DNA of 51,813 bases. Source: Burkholderiales bacterium (lineage in GTDB: Bacteria; Pseudomonadota; Gammaproteobacteria; Burkholderiales; Casimicrobiaceae). The notes under the pieces were generated by a model. It did not search any database. It was not told the origin of the DNA and saw only the letters and a program-made list of their open reading frames with translations. Every line of letters starts with the position of its first letter. The first letter of the stretch is position 1. The DNA is taken from assembly GCA_025354165.1 (NCBI GenBank), contig JANXNI010000043.1:1-51813 (forward strand), given 5' to 3'. The position numbers and the translations under genes are program-made. This document shows positions 8,983 to 17,617 of the stretch, piece after piece.

Positions 8983-11847
8983 GTGAAACTCAAAAAACTG
9001 GCGCAAGTCGTCTCGCTGTTGTGCGTAGCGAGCCAAGTATCTGCGCAAACGACTGATGCGCAAAAACTCGAAAAAGTAGAAATTACCGGTTCAAGCATCA
9101 AACGGGTCGCCAATGAAGGCTCGTTGCCAGTGCAAATTATTTCGCGTCAGGACATCGAACGCGCAGGCATCGTGAGCGCTGAACAACTGGTGTCGCAGCT
9201 GAGCGCGAACGGCAATGGCATGGACAATCTTGCCAGTAACGCCGACGTCGGTGCGGGTGCGTCGCGCGGCAACAACGGAATTTCTGCCGCTAACCTTCGC
9301 GGCCAGGGCGCGAACGCGACGCTCGTGCTGTTGAACGGTCGCCGTATTGCGATGGCGGGCCTGAACGGCGGCGTGGTCGATTTGAATTCGATCCCGATGG
9401 CGGCGGTAGATCGCGTTGAAATTCTCAAGGACGGTGCGTCAGCCATTTACGGGACGGACGCCATAGGCGGCGTGATCAACTTCATTCTGCGCAAGGATTT
9501 CACCGGTATTTCGGTGTCGGCATTCACTGATGTAACCGAAGGCGGCGGCGGCAACATCACGCGCGTTTCTGCGGTTGGCGGTTTCGGCGATCTGGCGAAA
9601 GACGGCTTCAATGTGATGGGGTCGATATCGCATAGCGAGAACGAAGCGTTGCGCGGTGACCAACGCTCTTTTGTAAACACATTCCAGTCCAACCGTGGCC
9701 TGTCGGTCGATACGCGCGGTACTCCGTATGCGACAGTATTCGCCATCGCAGGCTTGCGCAATATCCTCACTACTCGAAACGCGGCCGGAGTGCTGACGCC
9801 AAGCACTACGGGGCCGACGCAGCCTGGTACGACACAGGCCATGAACGGCATCAACCCCCTGGATTTACCAGGTCAAGCCGGCTGCAACTCGATTGACGGC
9901 ATGGCAGCCTACGACGAAATGTTGTGGGCCAGCCCCAACGCCAAATGGGGCTGCGCCTGGGATACTGGCCGCGCAGCGGTGTTGCAACAGGAGGTCACGC
10001 GAACCAATGCGGTGGCTCGCGCCACGTTCAAAGTCAACGACACGCTGTCCCTGTTCGGTGAATTCGTAGGCTCCGACGTCACGACGCGCAAATCGTTTTC
10101 ACCCAATCAGATCACGAGCAGCGGGACGTCGACCGCCACGCTTTATAACGTGCTCTATCCAAGCACGGGTTCAGCCTACAACCAAGTGTTCAACGCTATT
10201 GTCGCGTTATTCCCAACCATCGAGGAAAACCGTGGTCAGGGCATCGCGTATCGCTGGCGTTGCATGCCGTGCGGCAATCGTGAGATCGAAACCGAAGCCA
10301 AAACCTATCGCTATCTGGTGGGCGGCGAAGGCTCGTTCGGCTCTTGGGACTATAAGTTCGGACTCTCGCAAGCGACTAACGACACGCGCTCTGTACTCGG
10401 CGGTGGCTACTATTTCAACGATAAGTTCATCCCACTGTTGAAATCGGGAGTACTTAATCCGTTCTTATTGGCGGGTCAGAGCCAGACGCCCGAAGCGCTT
10501 GCTGCGCTCGCCGCTGCGTCGGCTACCGGCACCGTGCTGTACGGCGGCAAATACACGACCGATTCGGTCGATGCCTCTGCATCGGGCCCGATCTTCAAGC
10601 TGCCAGCTGGCGACGTGATGATGGCTGTTGGTGTTGATCTGCGCAATGAGAAATACCAGTTCAACGGCAAAGAGGCTGATCTGGCAACGCAGAGCAACGT
10701 GCTAAACGCACCGTTTGATGCCGTCAACAGCTTGCTCCCGGTGAAGCGCGACGTTAAAGCCGTCTACACCGAAGTTTTGGTGCCGATCACCAAATCGTTC
10801 GAAGTGACCGGTGCGGTGCGCTATGACAAGTACACCGGGTTCGGTAGCACGACCAATCCGAAGTTCACGTTCCGCTTCGTACCAACACCAGAAATCCTGT
10901 TCCGCGGGTCATACAACACGGGCTTCCGTGTACCCACGTTTAGCCAGATGTTCTTCGGCACGACTGAGTCGCCATACTCTGGCAAAGATCTGGTTGATCC
11001 CGCGACCTGTGCTTCGGGTGTCGTCAGCGCGACCGTTCCGGGATGCGCTTCGATCACTCCAACCATTCTCTCCGGCGGCAAACTGACGCTCGGACCGGAG
11101 ACGACGAAACAGGGCACGTTGGGCGTCGTACTGGCACCAACAACGTGGCTCAGCGGCAACGTCGATTACTGGGAAATTCGTCGTGATGGCACCATTCAGG
11201 CGCTTCCGCTGTCGACGTTGGTCAAAAACTCGGGCCTGTTCCCTGAAGCATTCGTCCGCGACGCATCGGGTGCGCTCGTTTCGATCGACAACCGGTGGTT
11301 CAACGCGGGCCAGACCATCACCAAAGGTATTGAACTGGGTGCTCGCGCCACTGGCAATCTCGGACCCGGCAAATTCCTGGCTTCCGTCGACGGAACGTAT
11401 CTGATCGAGCGCAAATCAAGACTGCTCGCCAGCTCGCCATTTGGCAACAATGAAGTGGGCCGTTACACACTGGGCAGCGACATTGCCCTGCGCTGGAAGC
11501 ACGCTGCATCGTTCACCTACATGCAGGGCCCGTGGAGCGGCACACTCACGCAGCTCTATAGCTCTGGCTACAAAGATGCACAGCTACCAGGAGTGGCGAA
11601 CGGCACGATCATTCCGCCAGATTTGCAGCAAAACGTGAAGGCGTACACGCTGTACAACGTGAGCGCCAGCTACAACGGCATCAAAAACCTCGGTATAACG
11701 GTCGGCATCAAAAACATCCTGAACACCGATCCGCCATTTAGCGCTGCTTACGACGGCAACACTGGCGCCGGTAGCTCGTGGGAACCCCGCATCGCCGACC
11801 CACGCGGTCGTTCGTACTGGGCTGGCTTGACGTACGCGTTCAAGTAA
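8983..11847 (+). CDS. TonB-dependent outer-membrane receptor
   Basis: 954 residues from a GTG at 8983, with GGACGGGGAG as ribosome-binding region. The signal peptide ends in VSA-Q (about residue 21). A TonB-box-like EKVEITGSS is followed by a plug domain (LRGQGANATLVLLNGRRI, VDRVEILKDGASAIYGTDAIGGVINFI) and a 22-strand-type barrel. The barrel ends in an aromatic residue pattern (YWAGLTYAFK), as outer-membrane proteins do. Such receptors import ligands such as siderophores, B12, glycans or peptides. No siderophore or Fe-uptake gene is nearby. The neighbours are peptidoglycan hydrolases, so a murein-peptide ligand is possible (inference). Two hairpins, the second a strong terminator, follow the gene. 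Confidence 0.92.
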   Translation: MKLKKLAQVVSLLCVASQVSAQTTDAQKLEKVEITGSSIKRVANEGSLPVQIISRQDIERAGIVSAEQLVSQLSANGNGMDNLASNADVGAGASRGNNGISAANLRGQGANATLVLLNGRRIAMAGLNGGVVDLNSIPMAAVDRVEILKDGASAIYGTDAIGGVINFILRKDFTGISVSAFTDVTEGGGGNITRVSAVGGFGDLAKDGFNVMGSISHSENEALRGDQRSFVNTFQSNRGLSVDTRGTPYATVFAIAGLRNILTTRNAAGVLTPSTTGPTQPGTTQAMNGINPLDLPGQAGCNSIDGMAAYDEMLWASPNAKWGCAWDTGRAAVLQQEVTRTNAVARATFKVNDTLSLFGEFVGSDVTTRKSFSPNQITSSGTSTATLYNVLYPSTGSAYNQVFNAIVALFPTIEENRGQGIAYRWRCMPCGNREIETEAKTYRYLVGGEGSFGSWDYKFGLSQATNDTRSVLGGGYYFNDKFIPLLKSGVLNPFLLAGQSQTPEALAALAAASATGTVLYGGKYTTDSVDASASGPIFKLPAGDVMMAVGVDLRNEKYQFNGKEADLATQSNVLNAPFDAVNSLLPVKRDVKAVYTEVLVPITKSFEVTGAVRYDKYTGFGSTTNPKFTFRFVPTPEILFRGSYNTGFRVPTFSQMFFGTTESPYSGKDLVDPATCASGVVSATVPGCASITPTILSGGKLTLGPETTKQGTLGVVLAPTTWLSGNVDYWEIRRDGTIQALPLSTLVKNSGLFPEAFVRDASGALVSIDNRWFNAGQTITKGIELGARATGNLGPGKFLASVDGTYLIERKSRLLASSPFGNNEVGRYTLGSDIALRWKHAASFTYMQGPWSGTLTQLYSSGYKDAQLPGVANGTIIPPDLQQNVKAYTLYNVSASYNGIKNLGITVGIKNILNTDPPFSAAYDGNTGAGSSWEPRIADPRGRSYWAGLTYAFK

Positions 11848-11861
11848 GCCTGAGCCCGGCC

Positions 11862-11879
11862 TCGCGGCGAAAGCCGCGA
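11862..11879 (+). other. Perfect GAAA-tetraloop hairpin after the TonB receptor
   Basis: TCGCGGC (11862-11868) and GCCGCGA (11873-11879) form a perfect 7-bp stem closed by a GAAA loop. No T-run follows, so it is not itself a terminator. It could stabilise the 3' end of the receptor mRNA just upstream of the terminator at 11898. Confidence 0.6.
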
Positions 11880-11897
11880 CGGACGCGCTACCTACTT

Positions 11898-11925
11898 CAG
11901 GGGACGCGAGTCCCCTGATTTTTTT
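11898..11925 (+). terminator. Rho-independent terminator
   Basis: CAGGGGAC (11898-11905), loop GCGA, then GTCCCCTG (11910-11917) make a perfect 8-bp stem, followed by A and seven T. This is a strong intrinsic terminator. It lies only 36 bp before the ATG of the LD-carboxypeptidase gene, which must therefore rely on read-through or a promoter overlapping the terminator. Confidence 0.88.
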
Positions 11926-11961
11926 CTGGCGACGGAACGTAGAAGCTCTGAATCCTCCGAC

Positions 11962-13056
11962 ATGACCGACGACACGATTGACCTGAAACGCAGGCGCGTT
12001 GGCGCGATGATCACCGCGCTGGCGGCGACCACGCTAGCGCCCGCAACTCTGCGCGCGAACACGCTCACCAATGCGCACGGACGCAGCGCTCGCCGCAAAA
12101 CGATCAAGCCGCCCGCGCTGAAACGCGGCGACCTCGTGGCGCTCTTCAATCCGAGCGGATTTGCCGACGATGCGCTGATTCAGCGTGCGACCGGTAATCT
12201 GGAAAAACTGGGCTTCCGTGTCATGCAGTCGGCGCACATTCGCGCGTCGCGTGGTAACACGGCGGGCACTATCGGGCAACGGCTGACCGATCTTCACACG
12301 CTGTTTGGAAACCGCGAAGTGCGCGCGCTATGGTCGGCGCGCGGTGGGTCGGGCACCGCGCAACTGCTGTCCTATATTGACTATGGCCTCATTGCACGCA
12401 ATCCGAAGATCGTCATCGGCTATTCCGATTTGACCTCGCTGCTGCTTGCGATTTACGCGAAGACGGGGTTGGTCACTTTTCATGGGCCGGTTGGCTCCTC
12501 GGGTTTCACGCCGTTCACGGTGGCGCATGTTGAAGCAGTGCTGGTCGAAGGACGCCCGCCGTACGTCATGACCACCGCTCCGGAACACACAAAGCGTGCC
12601 GCCGCAGAGCCGAATTTCGTTCAACGCATGCTGCACAGCGGAAGCGCCGAAGGCACTTTGATAGGTGGCAATTTGTCGGTGCTGTCGTCGCTAGTGGGCA
12701 CGCCGTTTCTGCCCGACGCGCAGCAATCGCTGCTGTTTCTGGAAGAAATCGGCGAAGCGCCGTATCGCGTCGAGCGCATGCTCACGCAGCTCGCGCAAAG
12801 CGGCGTCCTCGACAACGCGTCGGCCGCGATGCTGGGTGTGTTTGTAAAAGGCGATTTAGCGCCCGGCGAAGAATCGTTGACGCTGACGCAAACGCTGGAT
12901 GACCATTTTGCCGCGCGGCCGATTCCCAGCGCTTATGGCTTGTCATTCGGTCACATCGCGTCGCAATGGGTGCTCCCGATTGGCGCACGCGCAAGGTTTG
13001 ACGCGAACGCAAAATCGCTGACTTTGCTGGAATCCGCAGTCACATTGCGGGGCTGA
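11962..13056 (+). CDS. LD-carboxypeptidase (muramoyltetrapeptide carboxypeptidase, S66) with export signal
   Basis: 364 residues. The nucleophile Ser155 sits in VIGYSDLTS. The family's Glu is in FLEEIGEAPYRVERML, and the His is in GLSFGHIASQW, completing the S66 Ser-Glu-His set. The enzyme removes the terminal D-Ala from murein tetrapeptides. Classical LdcA is cytoplasmic. This one has an N-terminal twin-arginine-like stretch (LKRRRVGAMI) and a hydrophobic segment ending ATLRANT, so it is probably sent to the periplasm. The gene lies downstream of the TonB receptor and converges with the beta-lactamase-fold lipoprotein. Confidence 0.88.
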   Translation: MTDDTIDLKRRRVGAMITALAATTLAPATLRANTLTNAHGRSARRKTIKPPALKRGDLVALFNPSGFADDALIQRATGNLEKLGFRVMQSAHIRASRGNTAGTIGQRLTDLHTLFGNREVRALWSARGGSGTAQLLSYIDYGLIARNPKIVIGYSDLTSLLLAIYAKTGLVTFHGPVGSSGFTPFTVAHVEAVLVEGRPPYVMTTAPEHTKRAAAEPNFVQRMLHSGSAEGTLIGGNLSVLSSLVGTPFLPDAQQSLLFLEEIGEAPYRVERMLTQLAQSGVLDNASAAMLGVFVKGDLAPGEESLTLTQTLDDHFAARPIPSAYGLSFGHIASQWVLPIGARARFDANAKSLTLLESAVTLRG

Positions 13057-13075
13057 TTTGGACCGAGCAGCCGCA

Positions 13076-13195
13076 ATCAGCTTTTATGCATATCCCGCAT
13101 TCCACGAGGGCATCAGGCCATAAATGGCGATTATCGACTTTTAACTATTTAGGTGTCTTGCCCAAAATTAGTGGTCGTTTCAAGCAAAAGTTGTT
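13076..13195. repeat. 120-bp inverted-end intergenic element, copy 2
   Basis: The left end ATCAGCTTTTATGCATA (13076-13092) and right end TTCAAGCAAAAGTTGTT (13179-13195) are imperfect inverted repeats matching the other copies. The element fills the convergent gap between the LD-carboxypeptidase and the serine hydrolase. It overlaps the TAA stop codon of the latter (13196-13194). Confidence 0.7.
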
Positions 13196-14624
13196 AGCGG
13201 GAAAGCGCTCGCCGAATGAGTGCCGTGAGGATGCGCTCTTCATAGCGATAGAACGCGGAATAGTTACCGCGTGAATGCTCCGGGTTAGCGCCAACGCCGC
13301 CGACCAGAAAAATCACGCCGTCATTGGTTTTCGGATCAAACACGAACGCAGCGGTCAGCCCCCACGCGTCCCCCAGATGTCCGACGCCCGAGAAGCCGCC
13401 GCCCTCCACCAGCCGATCTCCGCGCTGGGGGCCGCTGACATCTAGGAAATGCTGGTTGCCGATGCCCCATTCGTTGAACAACTGATGTGCGCCGCCAAAT
13501 TCACTGGTGCCGCCATTGGGGTTCGCAGCGTTAAATCGCCACTGCTTTGAGAGCATCTGCACCACCGTCTCTGGCTCAAGCAGACGCACGCCATCCACCT
13601 GGCCTCCGCGCATCAGCAGTTGCATGAGCTTCGCTAGCCCGGCGGCGGACAAGCGGCACGCGCCTTGCGGGCCAAACGCCGTGCCGTTGCCGCCAATCAC
13701 GTAGTCGGCCCTGGCGCGCGGCACCGGCGCTCCAGTCCGGTAATCATCCACTTGCGCAACCCACGAACCGGTTGCAGGGGACGGATCCCAGATTTCGCGA
13801 CCATCCACTTCTTTGCGCTTGCGATAGAGCGTAGCCGTATCTGCAAGATCGGACGCAGAAAAATCGGCGGGATGAAAGCCGCCGCGCAGGTTTAGCGGCG
13901 TCAACACCAATCGCTGCATGAGCCGATCAAAGCGCTCGCCAGTCGCGCGTTCCATCACGGTGCCGATCACGCCCCACGGCAAATTTGCGTACTGAAAATA
14001 TTGACCGGGCCCCGCGTTGGAAGCCCACATCTCGCCCTTGCCGTACAACTGCCCGCCGGGTGTCAGCACATCTTTGAGCGCGGTGGTGTATTCCCAGTAA
14101 TAGCCCGCGTCATCACGCAATGATGAGGTGTGGGCGAGCAACTGCCGCAGCGTGATCGGTGCGTTCGGAAAATGCGGGTTACGCAGCGACCAGCCGAGAT
14201 ACAGGCTGACGTCGGCATCGAGCGAGACGGTACCCGACTCCACCAGTCGCATCACACCAATCGTCGTCACCAGCTTGGAGATTGAGGCGATGCGATACAA
14301 CGTGTCGGCGTTCGCCGGAACATTGGCGCTCGGATGACCGCTGTCGATGCTGCGATTGCCAAACTGATTCTGATAAATCACTTCGCCATGCTTGATCGCC
14401 AGCACCGACAGGCTGGCGAGCGGGCGCTCAGGGTCGTTCAAAACCGTCGTGAGTTCCGCATTCAGCGCTGCGGTGCGATCAGCGGGCAGTGACAGTGATG
14501 GAGAAGGAGATGGTGATGACGAAGACAACATCGTTGGCGTGACGGGCGCGCTAGTGCACGCAGCCAACGTCATCGCAAGCGCCGCACAGGTCAACGCTAC
14601 CCGAGGTTGCATCGGTCGCCACAC
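13194..14624 (-). CDS. Serine hydrolase of the class C beta-lactamase/esterase fold, lipoprotein
   Basis: 476 residues from a GTG, or 472 from the ATG at 14612. The lipobox LAAC puts a lipidated Cys at residue 23, followed by a Ser/Pro-rich linker. The beta-lactamase-fold motifs are SxxK as SISK (Ser114, Lys117) and YxN as YAN in FQYANLPWG. The length exceeds AmpC (about 380) because of inserts, so this is more likely a DD-peptidase/esterase-type family member than a true resistance enzyme. Its start shares one base with the stop of the upstream AmiD-like amidase (TAGTG), so the two are translationally coupled. Substrate unproven; murein peptides are suggested by context. Confidence 0.85.
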   Translation of the reverse strand: MWRPMQPRVALTCAALAMTLAACTSAPVTPTMLSSSSPSPSPSLSLPADRTAALNAELTTVLNDPERPLASLSVLAIKHGEVIYQNQFGNRSIDSGHPSANVPANADTLYRIASISKLVTTIGVMRLVESGTVSLDADVSLYLGWSLRNPHFPNAPITLRQLLAHTSSLRDDAGYYWEYTTALKDVLTPGGQLYGKGEMWASNAGPGQYFQYANLPWGVIGTVMERATGERFDRLMQRLVLTPLNLRGGFHPADFSASDLADTATLYRKRKEVDGREIWDPSPATGSWVAQVDDYRTGAPVPRARADYVIGGNGTAFGPQGACRLSAAGLAKLMQLLMRGGQVDGVRLLEPETVVQMLSKQWRFNAANPNGGTSEFGGAHQLFNEWGIGNQHFLDVSGPQRGDRLVEGGGFSGVGHLGDAWGLTAAFVFDPKTNDGVIFLVGGVGANPEHSRGNYSAFYRYEERILTALIRRALSR

Positions 14625-15442
14625 TATTTCACCAATGCCTCAGGACGCGTCAATGCGTCGAGAATGGCGGCTGTTTCGGCATCGGGCTGCCCATCAAATT
14701 TGCTTTGGCGAAAACGCAACTGAAACGCTTCCAGCACATCGTGTGTGCCCTTATCCATCTGCCCCGATTGCGGCGTGCCATAACCGTACTTGGCGAGCCT
14801 TTGCTGAAACCACGTGATGTCAGGCAGTTGCGCGGTGTATTCCGGCAACTTCGCGGCAACGTAAGCGGCGTCGGGCCACGGGATCAGACCTTCATCAGCA
14901 AAGCGCTTCCACGGAAAGCGCGGGCCCGGATCAACCTTTCGGCCCGGTGCGATGTCGCTGTGCCCGAGGATGCGGTCGGCGCGAATTTCATGGCGCTTGA
15001 CGATGTCTTTCACCAGCGCGATCACCGCATCCATCTGCGCGTCCGGATACTCAAACCAGATCGTTCCGTCCGGCGTTTTCTGGTTGCCCATATTCACGAT
15101 CTCGATACCGATCGACGCGGCATTCAGCGCCGCCGAGTTGCCCCATCGGCTTACGCCCGCGTGATAGGCACGACGCGATTCGTCAACCAGCCGATACACC
15201 GTCGGCGGATTAACGTCGACCAGATAATGGCTGCTCACAGGGCCTTCCGTCAGCACTTTGAGCGAGCGCTCAAAGTTCTCATTCGTGAAGTGCAGGATCA
15301 GAAACTGGGCGCGACTGTCCTGACTTTTGGCGGTATAAGTCGTGTCGATTTTCCCGGAGGAATTATCGCGCTGCAGGCTCGCGCAACCAGCCATCAGGAG
15401 GGCGAGCCATGCGCTCGCAAACAATAAGAAGACGCGGTTCAT
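14624..15442 (-). CDS. N-acetylmuramoyl-L-alanine amidase, AmiD-like lipoprotein
   Basis: 272 residues. The signal and lipobox LMAGC give a lipidated Cys20. The amidase_2 domain supplies zinc ligands His51 (LILHFT), the His of LGHSDIAPGRKVDPG and the Asp in KVDPG. A C-terminal peptidoglycan-binding domain begins near residue 200 (ITWFQQRLAKYGYG). This layout matches E. coli AmiD, an outer-membrane lipoprotein that cuts the muramyl-L-Ala bond and also accepts anhydro-muropeptides. It is the first gene of a two-gene unit with the serine hydrolase. Confidence 0.9.
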   Translation of the reverse strand: MNRVFLLFASAWLALLMAGCASLQRDNSSGKIDTTYTAKSQDSRAQFLILHFTNENFERSLKVLTEGPVSSHYLVDVNPPTVYRLVDESRRAYHAGVSRWGNSAALNAASIGIEIVNMGNQKTPDGTIWFEYPDAQMDAVIALVKDIVKRHEIRADRILGHSDIAPGRKVDPGPRFPWKRFADEGLIPWPDAAYVAAKLPEYTAQLPDITWFQQRLAKYGYGTPQSGQMDKGTHDVLEAFQLRFRQSKFDGQPDAETAAILDALTRPEALVK

Positions 15443-15606
15443 GCATTGCGGGCGCCTTCGGCAAAGCGCGTGAGTAAATGGAAGCTGGCAAGGATAGCGC
15501 AGCCACGTTCAGTGCTGACTGCGCAATCTCGTTGCTGTCGCTGCGGTAACCGGAAAGTTGATCCTCGCCGTGCCGTATGCCAGCACAAGCCACCTATCAT
15601 TGCGCC

Positions 15607-16845
15607 ATGGCACTCACCTATCTCTGGACCGGATTTTTTATCGTTGGCTTTATCGCTGCGCTGGCGCAGTGGATTTTTCTGGGGGATGGCGAAGTCTTCA
15701 AGCGCATCATCGACGGCACCTTCGATTCAGCCCGTGTCGCCGTGATGGAGATCGCGCTGCCGCTCGCAGGCGTGATGACGCTGTGGCTGGGCATTCTGGC
15801 GATTGGCGAAAAAGCCGGTGCGATCGATTTCATCGCGAAGCTGATCGCGCCATTCTTCTCGCGCATCTTTCCGGAAGTGCCGAGAGATCACCCGGCGACT
15901 GGCCACATGGTGATGAATTTTTCGGCGAACTTTTTAGGTCTGGATAACGCTGCAACGCCGTTTGGTTTGAAGGCGATGGCGAGCCTGCAGGAGTTGAATC
16001 CACAAAAGGACACGGCGAGCAACGCGCAGATCATGTTTCTGGTGCTGCAAACCTCGGGGCTCACGCTGATTCCGCTGTCGATCATGGCGCAACGTGCCGT
16101 ACTCGGTGCGAAGGATCCGTCGGATATTTTTATTCCAACCTTGATTGCGACCTACGTCGCCACGCTCGTTGCCTTGATCACGGTGTCGCTCAAACAGCGC
16201 ATCAATTTGTTCGATAAAGTGATCTTCGGCTGGATGGCCGGCGTGACTAGCGTGATAGTGGCCATCGTCTGGTATTTCAGCGTGTATTTGACCAAGGAAG
16301 AAATTCAGTCCGTTTCGAAAGTGGCAAGCAATCTGATTTTGCTGTCGATCATTGTGATTTTTATGGTGGCGGCGTTGCGCAAACGCGTGAACGTTTACGA
16401 GGCCTTTATCGAAGGCGCGAAGAGCGGCATCCAGACCTCGATCACCATCATCCCGTACCTAGTGGGCATGCTCGTCGCCATCGCCGTGCTGCGGCAATCA
16501 GGCGTGCTCGGCTTCATCGTGCAAGGCTTTACCTGGGTGTTTTCGCAATTGGGCTTCAACACCGATTTCACCCCCGCATTGCCGACTGCGCTCATGAAGC
16601 CGGTGAGTGGCAGCGGCGCGCGCGCGATGATGATCGACGCGATGAAGACCTACGGTGTGGACTCGTTTGTCGGGCGACTGGTGAGCATTCTGCAAGGCGC
16701 AACCGACACCACGTTCTACATCATCGCGCTGTACTTCGGTGCGGTGGGAATCACCCGAACGCGCTACGCGGTGACGTACGGATTAATCGCAGATCTGGCC
16801 GGTGTGATCGCAGCGGTGTTTGTGGCGTATCTGTTTTTCCATTAA
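15607..16845 (+). CDS. Nucleoside-recognition (Gate) domain membrane protein, fused SpmA/SpmB type
   Basis: 412 residues from the ATG at 15607. An in-frame ATG 10 codons upstream is less likely. It is a polytopic inner-membrane protein with two Gate (nucleoside recognition) domains. The first half contains NFSANFLGLDNAATPFGLKA, typical of SpmA. The second holds LPTALMKPVSGSGARAM and a GATDTTFYI motif, typical of SpmB. In Bacillus the two proteins affect spore core dehydration. In proteobacteria the fused form has no proven role, and transport of a nucleoside-like or cell-wall precursor solute is only suggested. It diverges from the amidase gene. Confidence 0.82.
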   Translation: MALTYLWTGFFIVGFIAALAQWIFLGDGEVFKRIIDGTFDSARVAVMEIALPLAGVMTLWLGILAIGEKAGAIDFIAKLIAPFFSRIFPEVPRDHPATGHMVMNFSANFLGLDNAATPFGLKAMASLQELNPQKDTASNAQIMFLVLQTSGLTLIPLSIMAQRAVLGAKDPSDIFIPTLIATYVATLVALITVSLKQRINLFDKVIFGWMAGVTSVIVAIVWYFSVYLTKEEIQSVSKVASNLILLSIIVIFMVAALRKRVNVYEAFIEGAKSGIQTSITIIPYLVGMLVAIAVLRQSGVLGFIVQGFTWVFSQLGFNTDFTPALPTALMKPVSGSGARAMMIDAMKTYGVDSFVGRLVSILQGATDTTFYIIALYFGAVGITRTRYAVTYGLIADLAGVIAAVFVAYLFFH

Positions 16846-16853
16846 CGCGAAAA

Positions 16854-17432
16854 CTAAGCCGTCCGCATCTGCTTCTTGTGCGTCTTCGCAAGCGCCTGCA
16901 GATACTCCATCTGATCGGCGAGGATGTGGCGATTGGCGAGAATCATCTTCTCACTTTTAACCGGGCGATACGGCACGTACAGCAGACGAAGGCCCGCTTG
17001 CTCCGGTGTTCGACCCGCTTTATTGAGATTGCAATCGCGGCACGCAGTGACGCAGTTTTCCCAGGTATCGTTGCCATTTTGTGAACGCGGAATGATGTGA
17101 TCGCGTGTGAGTACCGACTCAGGAAATTCATCACCGCAATACGCGCAGAGCTGGCGGTCACGTGAAAACAGCAGACGATTGTCGCGGCCCGGCAGCGCCG
17201 AAACTGGGCTCCAGGTGCTGTGCTTGTGCTCGCCCTCGCAGGCGATGATTGAGGAAACTTCGATCACGCTGCGCTCACCGCTGCAACGTTGAATACCGCC
17301 ACGGAACGTGAAGATCACTTGTCCGAGTGACCACACAACGCCACCGCGGGCATATTGCGACACCGCATTTTCGGGCGTCATCCAACCTTTGGGTTGTCCT
17401 CCGGAATCAAGGGCCAAAATCGCTAGAGACAT
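16854..17432 (-). CDS. HNH endonuclease
   Basis: 192 residues from the ATG at 17432, chosen over an upstream in-frame start because GAGGAG precedes it. The C-terminal half has the HNH core: CAYC, DHIIPRSQNG, then ENCVTACRDCNLNKAG, with four Cys forming a structural zinc site and the DH pair at the catalytic place. This compact family is widespread in proteobacterial chromosomes and stands outside restriction systems. No methylase or immunity gene is near, so it is probably a housekeeping nuclease of unknown role. It converges almost end to end with the Gate-domain gene. Confidence 0.88.
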   Translation of the reverse strand: MSLAILALDSGGQPKGWMTPENAVSQYARGGVVWSLGQVIFTFRGGIQRCSGERSVIEVSSIIACEGEHKHSTWSPVSALPGRDNRLLFSRDRQLCAYCGDEFPESVLTRDHIIPRSQNGNDTWENCVTACRDCNLNKAGRTPEQAGLRLLYVPYRPVKSEKMILANRHILADQMEYLQALAKTHKKQMRTA

Positions 17433-17617
17433 GGTTTCGTTGCTCCTCAAAGCACGCAACTGCCATCGTTGTCGCACCTTGGAGACGTAACTTACCATGA
17501 ATTGATGATGGACGTGTTGCGGCGCGCGCGACATCGCTCATGCAGCGCCGTCGATGGCCACGAACGGGCGTCAACGCAACGCTTTCGCGGTTCGCACCGC
17601 TCCTATAAATCCTTCCG

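Noticed and set aside
13194-14624. AmpC-type beta-lactamase resistance gene
   Set aside because: It is longer than AmpC, lipidated, coupled to an amidase gene, has no ampR, and the KTG box could not be placed with confidence.
16854-17432. HNH gene as part of a defence system
   Set aside because: No methylase, helicase, toxin or antitoxin partner adjoins it; the family is widespread as a stand-alone gene.
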